Assembly (NCBI RefSeq): GCF_022867865.1
Contig: NZ_JALIEC010000002.1
Coordinates: 496,001 to 560,000, forward strand
DNA from: Phaeobacter sp. J2-8
GTDB taxonomy: Bacteria; Pseudomonadota; Alphaproteobacteria; Rhodobacterales; Rhodobacteraceae
Direction of reading: 5' to 3'
Length of the DNA: 64,000 nt
The notes under the pieces were generated by a model. That model was not told the DNA's origin. It saw nothing but the letters and a program-made list of their open reading frames with translations, and ran no database searches. Shown in pieces: positions 46,068 through 55,199 of the stretch. The translations under genes and the position numbers were made by a program. Every line of letters starts with the position of its first letter. Within the stretch, counting starts at the first letter, position 1.

Positions 46068-46553
46068 TCACTCGGCGGCGACGGCTGGCACATCCTGGCC
46101 AGAGGCGGCCATGATCGCGCGAACGATGTTGTGATACCCGGTGCAGCGGCAAATATTGCCTTCCAGATAGTCACGCACCTCGGCCTCGGTCGGTTTGGGG
46201 TTGTCCTTCAGCAATGCCGCCGCAGACATCACCATGCCCGGCGTACAGAACCCGCATTGCAGCCCGTGATAATCCTGAAACGCCTGCTGGATGGTGTTCA
46301 ACGTGCCATCCGCAGCGGCCTGGCCTTCGATGGTTGCCACATCGGCGCCATCCGCCTCGGCGGCGAACATGGTACAGCTTTTCACCGCTTCGCCATTCAC
46401 ATGCACCACACAGGCCCCGCATTGGCTGGTGTCACAGCCGACATGCGTGCCGGTCATGCGCAGATCCTCGCGCAGAAATTCGACGAGCAACCGATTGCCC
46501 GCCACATCGCCGCTTACGGATTTTCCGTTCACGGTCATGGTTACCTTGGTCAT
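46068..46553 (-). CDS. CoxS-like [2Fe-2S] subunit
   Basis: A 161-residue iron-sulfur subunit with two [2Fe-2S] clusters. The plant-ferredoxin-type cluster shows [21 protein letters not shown]; the C-terminal cluster shows CGFCTPGMV and [11 protein letters not shown]. The start [13 protein letters not shown] at 46553 matches the family. It lies 54 bases upstream of the large subunit and 44 after the coxG-like gene. Confidence 0.94.
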   Translation of the reverse strand: MTKVTMTVNGKSVSGDVAGNRLLVEFLREDLRMTGTHVGCDTSQCGACVVHVNGEAVKSCTMFAAEADGADVATIEGQAAADGTLNTIQQAFQDYHGLQCGFCTPGMVMSAAALLKDNPKPTEAEVRDYLEGNICRCTGYHNIVRAIMAASGQDVPAVAAE

Positions 46554-46597
46554 GAAATCCCTCCCTGGGTGTCGTCTGATTGTGGGTCTGGCGCCGG

Positions 46598-47131
46598 TCA
46601 GCTGACCAGACGTTTGATCCAACCTTTTTTGGCTTCGCCCGCCGCTTCATCTGTCGCTTCGGGCGCATCTGCTGCGCTGTCTTCCGCCGGGGGACCTTCG
46701 ACCGCCTGCTGGAAATTGGCAAAGAACTGATCGGCCATCTTTTTGGCAAAACCGTCGATGATGCGACTGCCAAGCTGGGCCAGCTTGCCGCCGACCTTGG
46801 CCTCGACCTCGTAATGCAAGGTGGTGCCGGTTTCGGTGGGTTCCAGCCGCACTTCGGCACCGCCCTTGGCAAAACCGGCAGCGCCGCCCTTGCCCTCTCC
46901 GGTCATGGTCAGGCTCTGCGGTGCCACCATCTCAGACAGGGTGACCGCGCCCTTGAAGGTGGCTTTGACCGGGCCGACCTTTTGCACAACCGTGGCTTGA
47001 AACCCCTCTTCTGGCGTGCCGGACATGTCCTGACATCCGGGCACACATTGTTTCAAAACCTCTGGATCAAGCAGCGCGGCCCAAACGGTTTCGGGCGGCG
47101 CGGCGATTTCGCGGGAATTGGTGAGTTGCAT
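46598..47131 (-). CDS. CoxG-like SRPBCC protein
   Basis: A 177-residue protein with a START-like SRPBCC fold (about residues 1-145: [30 protein letters not shown]), then an acidic Ala-rich linker and a basic C-terminal WIKRLV tail, as in CoxG, which recruits CO dehydrogenase to the membrane. It is first in the leftward molybdenum hydroxylase operon and divergent from the response regulator. Confidence 0.9.
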   Translation of the reverse strand: MQLTNSREIAAPPETVWAALLDPEVLKQCVPGCQDMSGTPEEGFQATVVQKVGPVKATFKGAVTLSEMVAPQSLTMTGEGKGGAAGFAKGGAEVRLEPTETGTTLHYEVEAKVGGKLAQLGSRIIDGFAKKMADQFFANFQQAVEGPPAEDSAADAPEATDEAAGEAKKGWIKRLVS

Positions 47132-47468
47132 GAATATTTGCCTCCTTGGGTCAGAGCCTAGGCGGAACAGTCGCAGCCCGGCTATTGTACCAAAGTCCAG
47201 ACTGACTGTCGCGGCCCGGGTTTTCCAGCCCTGTTCCGGTTCTGAGATCGCTTTCTTGCGGTTTGGTCCGGAAAACCCGGCGCGATATGCGACCATAGGC
47301 GTAGTGCCTTGTGCCGTCTCGACGCGTAGTATGATCCGCAAGCGATATCCTGTAACCTGGCGCGCACCGCAGACGCACAACCCCGAACCAACGGCCAGAA
47401 CCAACGACCCGAACCAACTGCCCCGAACCGACAGCCCGAACCAATCCTCCCCAACCACAGGCGCACAG
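47132..47468. other. 337-bp divergent intergenic region with 13-bp repeats
   Basis: Between the coxG-like and response regulator starts. It must hold both promoters; I see no strong -35/-10 pair. Its right third carries the 13-bp GAACCAAC tandem repeats (47385-47450). No small coding gene is supported. Confidence 0.6.
47385..47450. repeat. Five tandem 13-14-bp GAACCAAC repeats
   Basis: GAACCAAC or near-copies begin at 47385, 47398, 47411, 47425 and 47438, spaced 13-14 bases with a CCC tract between. Because the unit is not a multiple of three, it is not a coding repeat. It ends 18 bases before the response regulator ATG. Two degenerate copies occur at 51696-51721, after the kinase gene. Confidence 0.75.
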
Positions 47469-48167
47469 ATGACAATCGACCACCTCGCCCCGCTTGACGG
47501 ACCTGCCAGCGCCCTGGTGATTGACGATCACCCGCTGTTTTGTGACGCGCTGGTGTTGACGCTGCGGGCGATTTGTACCGGGGTGCAGGTCGACACCGCC
47601 GCCAATCTTGCCGCCGCTCTGGCACAGATCGACGCCGGTCAGCGGCCGGACGTGGTGTTGCTGGATCTGAACCTGCCGGATGTCAACGGATTGGATGGCT
47701 TGATCCGGCTGCAAACCGCGCTGGGCCGCGAGGTGCCAATCGTGGTGGTGTCTTCGATGGCCGACAACCGGATGATTTCCAAGGCACTGGCCGCCGGGGC
47801 CGCCGGTTTTGTCCCCAAGCACAGCCAGAAGGCAGCCTTTCACGATGCGCTGTCCACCATTCAGGCCGGGGGCATCTATACCCCGGACAATTTCCTGCCC
47901 GACAGCCCCGAGGGCACCTCGCAGGTTGAGGCCGTCGAACGGCTGACGACGCTGACCAACCAGCAAACCCGCATTCTTCAGCTGATCTGCGAGGGCAAGT
48001 TGAACAAGCAGATTGCTTTTGATCTGACAATCGCGGAAACCACGGTCAAGGCACATGTCACTGCGATCATGCGCAAACTGGGGGTGCAAAGCCGGACCCA
48101 GGCGGTATTGGTCGCCCAGGAGGCGCGGTTTTCGGGCATCTTGTCAGAGGGTCGTGAACGGGCGTAA
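47469..48167 (+). CDS. LuxR/NarL-family response regulator
   Basis: A 232-residue two-component regulator. Receiver domain at about residues 12-130 with phospho-acceptor Asp66 in VVLLDLNLPDVNG, the switch residues and Lys in VPKHSQ. The C-terminal LuxR HTH is LTNQQTRILQLICEGKLNKQ then IAETTVKAHVTAIMRKLGV. It is followed by the FIST sensor gene and hybrid kinase in one operon, so the kinase probably phosphorylates it. ATG 47469 gives the family N-terminus; the RBS is weak. Confidence 0.9.
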   Translation: MTIDHLAPLDGPASALVIDDHPLFCDALVLTLRAICTGVQVDTAANLAAALAQIDAGQRPDVVLLDLNLPDVNGLDGLIRLQTALGREVPIVVVSSMADNRMISKALAAGAAGFVPKHSQKAAFHDALSTIQAGGIYTPDNFLPDSPEGTSQVEAVERLTTLTNQQTRILQLICEGKLNKQIAFDLTIAETTVKAHVTAIMRKLGVQSRTQAVLVAQEARFSGILSEGRERA

Positions 48168-48169
48168 AC

Positions 48170-49435
48170 TTGGCCCTGTCGCGACAGACCCACCAGAGGC
48201 GGAAGACGGAATTCTTGGACGGTCCCAATCGCATAACGACCGCCCAGGGCGAAGACGCGAAACGCGAGGGCGAGGGCGAGGACGCGAAACGCCTGCGGTG
48301 CACGCAGGTGTCGATACATGATCCTGACCCGATTGGCGCGATTGTCTCTGGCCTTGGCGCGGGCTCATCTTCGGCCGTCACGTTTGAATTGGTTCTGTTG
48401 TTCATCAGCAGCGACGCCGATTTCGACGCTCTGGTCACTGCGGCCCATCGCCGACTGACGGCCCGCCATATCGTCGCCTGCACCACTGCGGGCGAGATTG
48501 GCGAGAAAGGTTATGAAGACGACCAGATCGTGGCAATGGCGCTGATGCCAGAGAGCTTTCGCACCTCCTGTTACCTGGTGGAACGGCTGGACCAGATCGC
48601 ACCTCAGGACGAGATCGACCACCTGATCCGCTGCCGCGTGGCCCTGGCGGATGCGGCGCCGGATCATGCTGCGGAATTCGCATTTCTGACCATTGACGGC
48701 ATGTCGCGGCGCGAAGATGCGGTGACCGCCGCGCTGTCCACGGGATTGGGCGGCATGCCCCTGTTTGGCGGATCCGCCGGGGACGGCCAGCGGTTCGGGC
48801 GAACCTTTGTCGCCCTGGACGGGCAGATCCATGAAAACGCCGCGGTCGTGACCCTTGTGCGCAGCCGCTGCCCGATCCGGGTGTTCAGCCTCGATCATCT
48901 GACCCCGACCGACACCAAGATGGTGGTCACAGAGGCCGATCCGCAAAATCGGATCGTGCGCCAGATCAATGCCGAACCGGCCGCCCGCGAATACGCCCGT
49001 ATCGTGGGCAAAATGCCGGATCAGCTGGATCAATTCACCTTCGCCGCACATCCGGTTGTGGTGCAACTGGGCAGCCGCCACCATGTGCGCGCGATCCAGC
49101 GGGTCAATGAACATGGCGAGCTGGTGTTCTTCTCTGCCATCGACGAGGGCATGGTGCTGACGCTTGCGGACAGCGGCGAAATGGCGGCGCATCTGGACAG
49201 CGAACTGGCACGTTTGTCGCGTCATGGCGCGCCGGAAATGATCCTTGGCTGTGATTGTCTGCTGCGCCGGATCGAGGCCGAACAACATCAGATCGGCCCG
49301 GCGGTCTCTGAGGTGCTGCGCCGTCACAATGTGCGCGGCTTTGCCACCTATGGCGAACAGGTGGGCGCGCTGCATGTCAATCACACCATGACCGGCGTGG
49401 CGTTCTATCCCCCCGACAGCGACACGCCCAAATGA
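48170..49435 (+). CDS. FIST-domain sensory protein (NosP-like)
   Basis: FIST_N domain (about residues 50-260: VTFELVLLFISSDADFDALV; ACTTAGEIG; FGGSAGDG) and FIST_C domain (about 265-415: LDQFTFAAHPVVVQLG; CDCLLRRIEAE; GFATYGEQVGALHVNHTMTG). Full length is about 421 residues from TTG 48170; GTG 48308 is an alternative because the first 45 residues are repetitive (GEDAKRE-type) and there is no good RBS. Family knowledge: NosP FIST proteins bind haem and nitric oxide and control NahK-type kinases. The stop overlaps the kinase ATG (ATGA), supporting a sensor-kinase pair. Confidence 0.87.
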   Translation: MALSRQTHQRRKTEFLDGPNRITTAQGEDAKREGEGEDAKRLRCTQVSIHDPDPIGAIVSGLGAGSSSAVTFELVLLFISSDADFDALVTAAHRRLTARHIVACTTAGEIGEKGYEDDQIVAMALMPESFRTSCYLVERLDQIAPQDEIDHLIRCRVALADAAPDHAAEFAFLTIDGMSRREDAVTAALSTGLGGMPLFGGSAGDGQRFGRTFVALDGQIHENAAVVTLVRSRCPIRVFSLDHLTPTDTKMVVTEADPQNRIVRQINAEPAAREYARIVGKMPDQLDQFTFAAHPVVVQLGSRHHVRAIQRVNEHGELVFFSAIDEGMVLTLADSGEMAAHLDSELARLSRHGAPEMILGCDCLLRRIEAEQHQIGPAVSEVLRRHNVRGFATYGEQVGALHVNHTMTGVAFYPPDSDTPK

Positions 49436-51681
49436 CACTTGTCAATCCCAACGACAGCCTGGAACGGCAGAACGAAAAGCTGTTGCGCATCACCCAATCG
49501 CTGATGCGACGGGTGGAACAGCAACAGGACCCCTCTGGTCTGGCCTATGCCCAATTCGAGCGCGCCGCATTGCTGGAAGATCAGGTGCGCGCCCGCACAA
49601 GGGATCTGGAACATGCGCTGGCGTTGTTGCATGATTCCAACCTGCGGCTGGAACAGGCCAACGCCGATACCGAAGCGGCCCGCGCCAACCTCGCCGATGC
49701 GATCGAAGCGGTGAACGAAGGTTTCGCCCTGTTTGACCAGCACGACCGGTTGGTGCTGAGCAACAGCCGGTTTTCCATCGACATGCGCGATATCTCTGGC
49801 CAACTGCAACCCGGGCTGCCGTTTGACAGCTATGTCGATATCGTCAGCCGATCCGCCTTTCTTGCGCTGCCCGATGGGGAAACCCCCGCAGGATGGGCCG
49901 CGATGCGCAAGTCGCTGCACAAAGGGCGCAACGCCATGTTCAATGTGCGCCTGAAACAGGGGCTATGGCTTCAGGTGTCGGAACGGCGCACGGCCAATCT
50001 GGGCACGGTTGTGCTGCAAACCGATGTGACCGATCTGATCCGGTTGGAACGCCAGGAACGGGAACGTCTACAGGACAAACAGGCGCGGCTGATCTCGGCG
50101 ACGCTGGACCATTTGAACCAAGGCGTCTGTATCTTTGATGGCGAGGCCCGGCTTCTGGGCTGGAACGTGCGGGTGGCGGAATTGCTGAACCTGCCGCTGA
50201 GCCGGATGCAGATGGGCGCGCGGTTTGCGGCGCTGATTGACCGTATGCCCAGCGATTTCACCCTGTCCCAAGGCATGTCCCGCAAGCGGTTGTTGACCTG
50301 GGCCGCCCATCCCACCCGCCACGGTGCCCTGCGGTTCGAGGCCCGTCAGGGCGCGGCGCGCACGCTGGATGCCTTTGCCCAGGGTTTGCCCGACAGCGGA
50401 TTTGTGATTTCCTTCACCGATGTGACCGCCGAACGCAATGCCGCCCGCGCATTGCAGGACATGAATGAACGGCTAGAGGTGCGGGTCGCCGAACGCACCA
50501 CGGAACTGGCCACAGCACTGGCCACAGCCGAACGCGCCAATGCGTCGAAATCGCGGTTTGTCGCTGCCGCCAGCCATGACCTCTTGCAGCCGCTGTCCGC
50601 GGCGAAACTGTTTATCAGCTCGCTCCAGGGTGCGGGCATGTCACCCCAGGACAACGAGGCGCTGGACAAGGCGACCATGGCGTTGGGATCGGCCGAAAAC
50701 ATCATTGACGCGCTGTTGGATATTTCCCGCCTGGACAGTGGGCTGGCGGAATTTGACATGCGCACCGTCAGCCTGACACCGATCTTTACGGCGCTGCGCA
50801 CGCAGGTCGAACCATTGGCGGCGCAAAAGGGGCTGGTGCTGCGTGTGGTGGACAGCAACCTTCAGGTGGAAACCGATCCATCCTATCTGCGCCGCATCCT
50901 GCAAAACCTGTTGGGCAATGCGGCGCGCTATACCGAAACCGGCAAGATCCTGATGGGCGTGCGGCGCTGTGGACCTTTGGCCCGGATCGAGGTCTGGGAT
51001 ACCGGCCCCGGCATCGCCGAAGAACATCGCGACGAAATTTTTCGCGAATTTGCCCGCGTGCATGCCCCGGCCTCTGCCTCCGAAGGATTGGGGCTGGGGC
51101 TGGCGATTGTCGATCGCGCCTGTGCCGGGTTGGGCCATCAATTGGACCTGCGGTCGGAACCCGGGCGCGGCACGGTGTTTTCGGTCACACTGGCGCTGGC
51201 GGACCCGATTGCCGATCCGTCAGACACCACCCGCCGCCCTGCCCCGCGTCAGGCACCCGCCAAGGGCCGAATGGTGTTTCTGGTGGAAAATGACGCCAAT
51301 ATGCGCCGCGCCCTGACCATGGCGCTGGAAAGCGGCGGTGCCGATGTGATCGACGTTGCCGGCGCAACCGAAGCGCTGGATCTGCTGGACGAGCTGGACC
51401 TGATCCCCGATGCGCTTTTGCTGGACGAGGCCCTTGGCCCCGGTCTGCGCGGCACGGAATTGTTTGACGCCATCACCGCGCGGTACGGGCCGATCCCCGC
51501 CTGTATCCTGTCGGCGGAACGCTCTGCGGATCTGGCACAGCGTTGCCGGGATCTGGGCCTGCCGCTGCTGCACAAACCGATCGACACCGCGGAACTGGAC
51601 CGGTTTCTGGCCACCACCGGCCCCGGCAGAACCGCACGCCAGAACGGCAAGCCGAGGGTGTTTCAGGCCAAAGAGGGCTGA
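49432..51681 (+). CDS. PAS-containing hybrid histidine kinase (NahK-like)
   Basis: A 749-residue soluble hybrid kinase. N-terminal coiled coil (about 1-90), two PAS-like domains (about 90-200 and 215-330), a second coiled coil, HisKA with ASHDLLQPLSAAKLF (His near residue 382), HATPase with LLGNAARYTETG and GLGLGLAIVDRACAG, and a C-terminal receiver with LLLDEALGPGLRGTEL (Asp near 665). This layout and the HDLLQPL phosphorylation box match NahK-type kinases regulated by FIST/NosP proteins. No membrane segments. Confidence 0.92.
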   Translation: MTLVNPNDSLERQNEKLLRITQSLMRRVEQQQDPSGLAYAQFERAALLEDQVRARTRDLEHALALLHDSNLRLEQANADTEAARANLADAIEAVNEGFALFDQHDRLVLSNSRFSIDMRDISGQLQPGLPFDSYVDIVSRSAFLALPDGETPAGWAAMRKSLHKGRNAMFNVRLKQGLWLQVSERRTANLGTVVLQTDVTDLIRLERQERERLQDKQARLISATLDHLNQGVCIFDGEARLLGWNVRVAELLNLPLSRMQMGARFAALIDRMPSDFTLSQGMSRKRLLTWAAHPTRHGALRFEARQGAARTLDAFAQGLPDSGFVISFTDVTAERNAARALQDMNERLEVRVAERTTELATALATAERANASKSRFVAAASHDLLQPLSAAKLFISSLQGAGMSPQDNEALDKATMALGSAENIIDALLDISRLDSGLAEFDMRTVSLTPIFTALRTQVEPLAAQKGLVLRVVDSNLQVETDPSYLRRILQNLLGNAARYTETGKILMGVRRCGPLARIEVWDTGPGIAEEHRDEIFREFARVHAPASASEGLGLGLAIVDRACAGLGHQLDLRSEPGRGTVFSVTLALADPIADPSDTTRRPAPRQAPAKGRMVFLVENDANMRRALTMALESGGADVIDVAGATEALDLLDELDLIPDALLLDEALGPGLRGTELFDAITARYGPIPACILSAERSADLAQRCRDLGLPLLHKPIDTAELDRFLATTGPGRTARQNGKPRVFQAKEG

Positions 51682-51695
51682 GCCGCCTTTGGCCA

Positions 51696-51721
51696 AAACC
51701 AATGACCCAAATCAATTGACG
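51696..51721. repeat. Two degenerate 13-bp repeat copies after the kinase gene
   Basis: AAACCAATGACCC and AAATCAATTGACG resemble the GAACCAACGACCC unit found before the response regulator, so the same repeat brackets the three-gene signalling module. Confidence 0.4.
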
Positions 51722-51869
51722 GCAACGGCGCAAGGATCGCGGGTCACCCCGATCCGGCCATCCACCCAGCCCGAGCAAAGCCCGGCCAAGGGCCTGCGAC
51801 CATGGTCGCACTGCGCGGTTGCAGACAGCGGCGCAATTGCTGATAGACTGCGCGCAAGGAGGATTTCCC

Positions 51870-52828
51870 ATGCAAGGCATTCCGGAAATTGCGCTCGACT
51901 GGCATCGTCAGGGGCATGGCGTGGCACTGGCCACGGTGGTCGAAACCTGGGGCAGCGCGCCACGCCGCACGGGGGCACAGCTGGTGATCCGCGCCGATGC
52001 CGCGATGGAGGGCTCGGTCTCGGGCGGATGTGTCGAAGGCGCGGTTGTGGTCGAAGCGCTGGAGGCGCTGGAAGACGGCGCACCGCGGCTGTTGGAATAT
52101 GGTGTTTCCGATGGCGATGCCTTTGCCGTTGGGCTGGCCTGCGGCGGCACAATCCGGGTTCTGGTCGAACCTGTCGGGCCCGCCCTGCCCGTGGCCATGT
52201 TGGAAGATCTGGTCACGGCCCGCGCCGCGCGCGGCCCGTTGCCTATGTGATCAATCCCAGCGAGGGCAGCCGCCGGTTGGCTTTCGACGGGTACGACACC
52301 CGGTTTCGCATGGACCGTTCGGGTTTTGAGGACGACGGCGAAACCTTTGTCGCCATTCACAATCCCCCGCTGCGTCTGATCGTTGTCGGGGCGGTTCACA
52401 TTGCCCAGCATCTGGTGCCGATGGCACGTGATATAGGCTATGATCCGGTGGTGATCGACCCGCGCGACAGCTTTGCCGCGCCGGCCCGGTTCCCCGACAC
52501 GCGCCTGTTGTCCGATTGGCCCGACGAAGCGGTGGCCGATCTTGGGCTTGATGGGCGCACGGCGCTTTGCCTTTTGACCCATGATCCAAAACTGGATGAT
52601 CCCGCGCTCGCGGCCGCCTTGCGGTCGGGCGTGTTTTATATCGGTGCGCTGGGATCGAAACGCACCCATGCCAAACGGTTGGACCGGATGGCCGAGGCTG
52701 GGTTCACGCCACAGGAGTGCGCCCGCATTCACGGCCCGATCGGGCTTGATATCGGCGCAGCCAGCCCGGCGGAAATCGCGGTGTCGATCCTTGCGGAAAT
52801 GACCCGCGTGCTGCGGCAAGGCGCATGA
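51870..52828 (+). pseudogene. XdhC/CoxI-family molybdenum cofactor insertion protein, frame-broken
   Basis: XdhC proteins sulfurate and insert the molybdenum cofactor into xanthine-dehydrogenase-type enzymes. The N-terminal domain (about 1-125) has ATVVETWGSAPRRTGAQLVI and EGSVSGGCVEGAVV; the C-terminal Rossmann domain has LIVVGAVHIAQHLVPMARDI, YIGALGSKRTHAKR and HGPIGLDIGAASPAEIAVSI. The frame breaks in CCC at 52235-52237; one more C restores ARGPVAYVINPSEGSRR and 319 residues. ATG 51870 follows AAGGAGG. Likely partner: the CoxL-like enzyme upstream. Confidence 0.88.
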
Positions 52829-52838
52829 AGGTGATCCG

Positions 52839-53828
52839 ATGAGGTTCGGCCCCCTGCCGGTTGCCGATGCGCTTGGCGCGGTTCTGGCGCATTCGCTGCA
52901 ACTCAACGGGCGAAAGCTGCGCAAGGGCGTGACGCTGACAGCGCAGCATATTGCCGATCTGACAGCCGCCGGCGAACATGAGGTGATCGTTGCGCGCCTT
53001 GATGCCGGCGACATTCACGAAAACGAAGCGGCGGCGCAATTGGCCTGCGCGCTGGTGCCGGATCCGGCCGCCGCCGGACTGCGCCTGACCAAGGCCTTTA
53101 CCGGCCGGGTGAATCTGATCGCCGAAGGGCCGGGCGTGGCGATGCTGGACGTCGACCGGCTTGTGGCCTTGAACCGGATCAACCCGATGATCACCCTGGC
53201 CACGGTGCCCAATTTCCAACAGATGTCGCCCGGCGGCATGGTCGGCACCGTCAAGATCATTGCCTATGCCGTGCCGGAACATGATTTGAGGGCCGCCATG
53301 GACCGGGCCCGATCCGCCATCCGATTGGCGCGCCCGGTTGTTCAAACTGCAAGCCTGATTGTAAGCGAAATCCCCGGCGGGGCCGGCGAAAAAGGCGTTC
53401 CGGCGATTGCCGCGCGGCTGTCGGCGCTGAATGTCACGCTGGAACAGGTCGTACCGGTCCCGCACAAGACCCAGACCATTGCCGAGGCATTGCGCCGTGT
53501 GGACAGCGATCTGGTGTTGATATTGACGGGGTCTGCCACCTCTGACCCGGCGGATGTGGCGCCCGAAGCCCTGCGCCAGGCAGGCGGTCGGGTGATCCGC
53601 TTTGGCATGCCGGTCGATCCCGGCAATCTGTTGTTTCTGGGGGACAGGGCCGGACGCCCGGTGATCGGCCTGCCGGGCTGTGCCCGCTCTCCGGCATTGA
53701 ACGGTGCAGACTGGGTCTTGTCCCGCGTGGCATGTGGCATCGCGATTGACCATGACGATATTGCGGCCATGGGGGTTGGCGGGCTGCTCAAGGAAATACC
53801 GACCCGCCCGCAACCCCGGGGTGGCTGA
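52839..53828 (+). CDS. MoCF-domain molybdopterin-binding protein
   Basis: A 329-residue protein with a MoaB/MoeA-type molybdopterin-binding domain in the second half (HKTQTIAEALRRVDSDLVLI; LTGSATSDPADVAPEALRQ; MPVDPGNLLFLGDRAGRPVI). The first half is a smaller family-specific domain. Such genes accompany xdhC in cox/xdh loci and are thought to help cofactor maturation, perhaps cytosine-dinucleotide formation; that role is inferred. It starts 10 bases after the xdhC stop, in the same operon. Confidence 0.85.
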   Translation: MRFGPLPVADALGAVLAHSLQLNGRKLRKGVTLTAQHIADLTAAGEHEVIVARLDAGDIHENEAAAQLACALVPDPAAAGLRLTKAFTGRVNLIAEGPGVAMLDVDRLVALNRINPMITLATVPNFQQMSPGGMVGTVKIIAYAVPEHDLRAAMDRARSAIRLARPVVQTASLIVSEIPGGAGEKGVPAIAARLSALNVTLEQVVPVPHKTQTIAEALRRVDSDLVLILTGSATSDPADVAPEALRQAGGRVIRFGMPVDPGNLLFLGDRAGRPVIGLPGCARSPALNGADWVLSRVACGIAIDHDDIAAMGVGGLLKEIPTRPQPRGG

Positions 53829-53865
53829 CCCCACCCCACCTCGCGCGAAAATCCCCCGGAAACGA

Positions 53866-53900
53866 AAACACGCCCGATACCAACCAAGGCATCGGGCGTG
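53866..53900 (-). terminator. Terminator of the Ala/Glu-rich protein gene
   Basis: CACGCCCGAT-N12-ATCGGGCGTG (53869-53900) is a perfect 10-bp stem; on the minus strand it is followed by TTTTCGTTT. It lies 30 bases after the stop at 53930 and also closes the xdhC operon on the other side. Confidence 0.82.
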
Positions 53901-53929
53901 CATGACGTGTCATGAAGGACGGCAGGGAT

Positions 53930-54991
53930 TTACATGCCGATGGCTTCTTTGACCCGGTCCAACGCTGCTTTCAACAGGTCAGGATTGTCGCGCGCTTGCT
54001 CCAGCGCGAGTTTCAGCGGCGCTTTGGCAATTGCATTCAGGTCGCTGTTGTCGATCATTTCGACAACCTTGTCGTAGTCAAAGCCATCCACGGTCAGGTA
54101 ATCCGCCGCTGAGGTTGTTTCCTCTGCCACGGCATCGGCGGCGTCTGTTGTCGCCTCGGTTGTCGCCTCTGTGGCGGCTTCTTCTGCGGCTTCGGTTGCT
54201 TCGGTCACGGTCTCTTCCACCGCGTCAGCTGCGCCTTCGGCGGCTTCTGCTGTGTCTTCGACCGCTTCAGCGGCAGCTTCTTCTGTGGCTTCGACAGCGC
54301 CTTCGACTGTTTCAGCGGCAGTCTCTTCGGCGGCCTCGGCGGTGTTTTCCACGGTTTCTGCCGCTTCGGTTGCGGCGTCTTCTGCGGCTTCGGTGGTCTC
54401 TTCAGCCGCCTCTGCCATATCGGCCGCGGCCTCTTGTGCGTCTTCTGCAACCGCATCAGCGGCTTCCGCCGCTTCTTCGGTGACCGCGGCGGCGTCTTCT
54501 GTCACAGCTTCTGCGGCTGCGGCAGCGTCGTCCTGTGCCTCTTCAACGACCTCTTCGACGGCGTCTTCTACAGCGGCTTCGGCATCTTCAACGGCGGTTT
54601 CGGTCGCATCATCTGCGGTTCCGGTCACCTCTTCGATGGCTTCGTCAACGGCGTCTTCGACCTGATTCACCAGATCTTCGACAACGGTCTCGGCCTCTTC
54701 GGCTGCGGCTTCGGCTTCTTCGACAACCGCTTCGGCTGCGTCATCTGCCGCTTCGGTCGCTTCTTCTACTGTTTCCTCGGCCTCTTCCATGACCTCTTCG
54801 ACCGCCTCTTCAATGCTTTCGGCCTCGGCAGCTTCGCCTGCGGCCTCGGATGCGTCTTCGACAGCCTCCGGCGCGGTCACGTCATCCCCGGTTTCGGCAA
54901 CCGGCGCTTCTGACATTTGCTGGTTGGAATACACGTAATAGCCGCCACCGATAGCCGCAGCAGCCACAACAACCCAGATGATATTTTTCAT
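53930..54991 (-). CDS. Membrane-anchored Ala/Glu-rich helical repeat protein
   Basis: A 353-residue protein. It begins MKNIIWVVVAAAAIGGGYYV, a signal anchor that puts the rest in the periplasm (or leaves a cytoplasmic tether). Residues about 35-305 are almost only Ala, Glu, Asp, Thr and Val in irregular 7- and 11-residue cycles (EAAEETAAETVEG-like), strongly acidic and predicted long amphipathic helix, recalling LEA or apolipoprotein-type repeats. A compact C-terminal domain follows (YDKVVEMIDNSDLNAIAKAP). I do not recognise a characterised family. Start chosen for the hydrophobic helix; it has its own terminator. Confidence 0.8.
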   Translation of the reverse strand: MKNIIWVVVAAAAIGGGYYVYSNQQMSEAPVAETGDDVTAPEAVEDASEAAGEAAEAESIEEAVEEVMEEAEETVEEATEAADDAAEAVVEEAEAAAEEAETVVEDLVNQVEDAVDEAIEEVTGTADDATETAVEDAEAAVEDAVEEVVEEAQDDAAAAAEAVTEDAAAVTEEAAEAADAVAEDAQEAAADMAEAAEETTEAAEDAATEAAETVENTAEAAEETAAETVEGAVEATEEAAAEAVEDTAEAAEGAADAVEETVTEATEAAEEAATEATTEATTDAADAVAEETTSAADYLTVDGFDYDKVVEMIDNSDLNAIAKAPLKLALEQARDNPDLLKAALDRVKEAIGM

Positions 54992-55182
54992 CTTTTGATA
55001 ACCCTCAGAATTGGTTTCAGGGGGCAGGCGGACACCCGCCACATCCCTATGTAACAGACCTGCGCTGCAAGTGCAGCATGTGCAAGGGGAAAAGCTGGCG
55101 TGACGGCGCATTTCAGCCGATTTAACGCTTGAAACTATGGGTATGTCCCACTACCTTGCACATTCAGATTTCCGGAACAAAC

Positions 55183-55199
55183 AAAGGATCAAACCCATA
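55183..55199 (+). promoter_or_regulatory. RBS and non-canonical ATA start of infC
   Basis: AAAGGA (55183-55188) is 8 bases before ATA (55197-55199), exactly where conserved IF-3 sequence begins ([10 protein letters not shown]). No ATG, GTG or TTG is near. infC is known to use rare AUU/AUA-type starts for IF-3 autoregulation. Confidence 0.55.

Noticed and set aside
48170-48310. Frameshift at the FIST N-terminus
   Set aside because: No conserved sequence appears in another frame upstream; an uncertain start codon explains the region.
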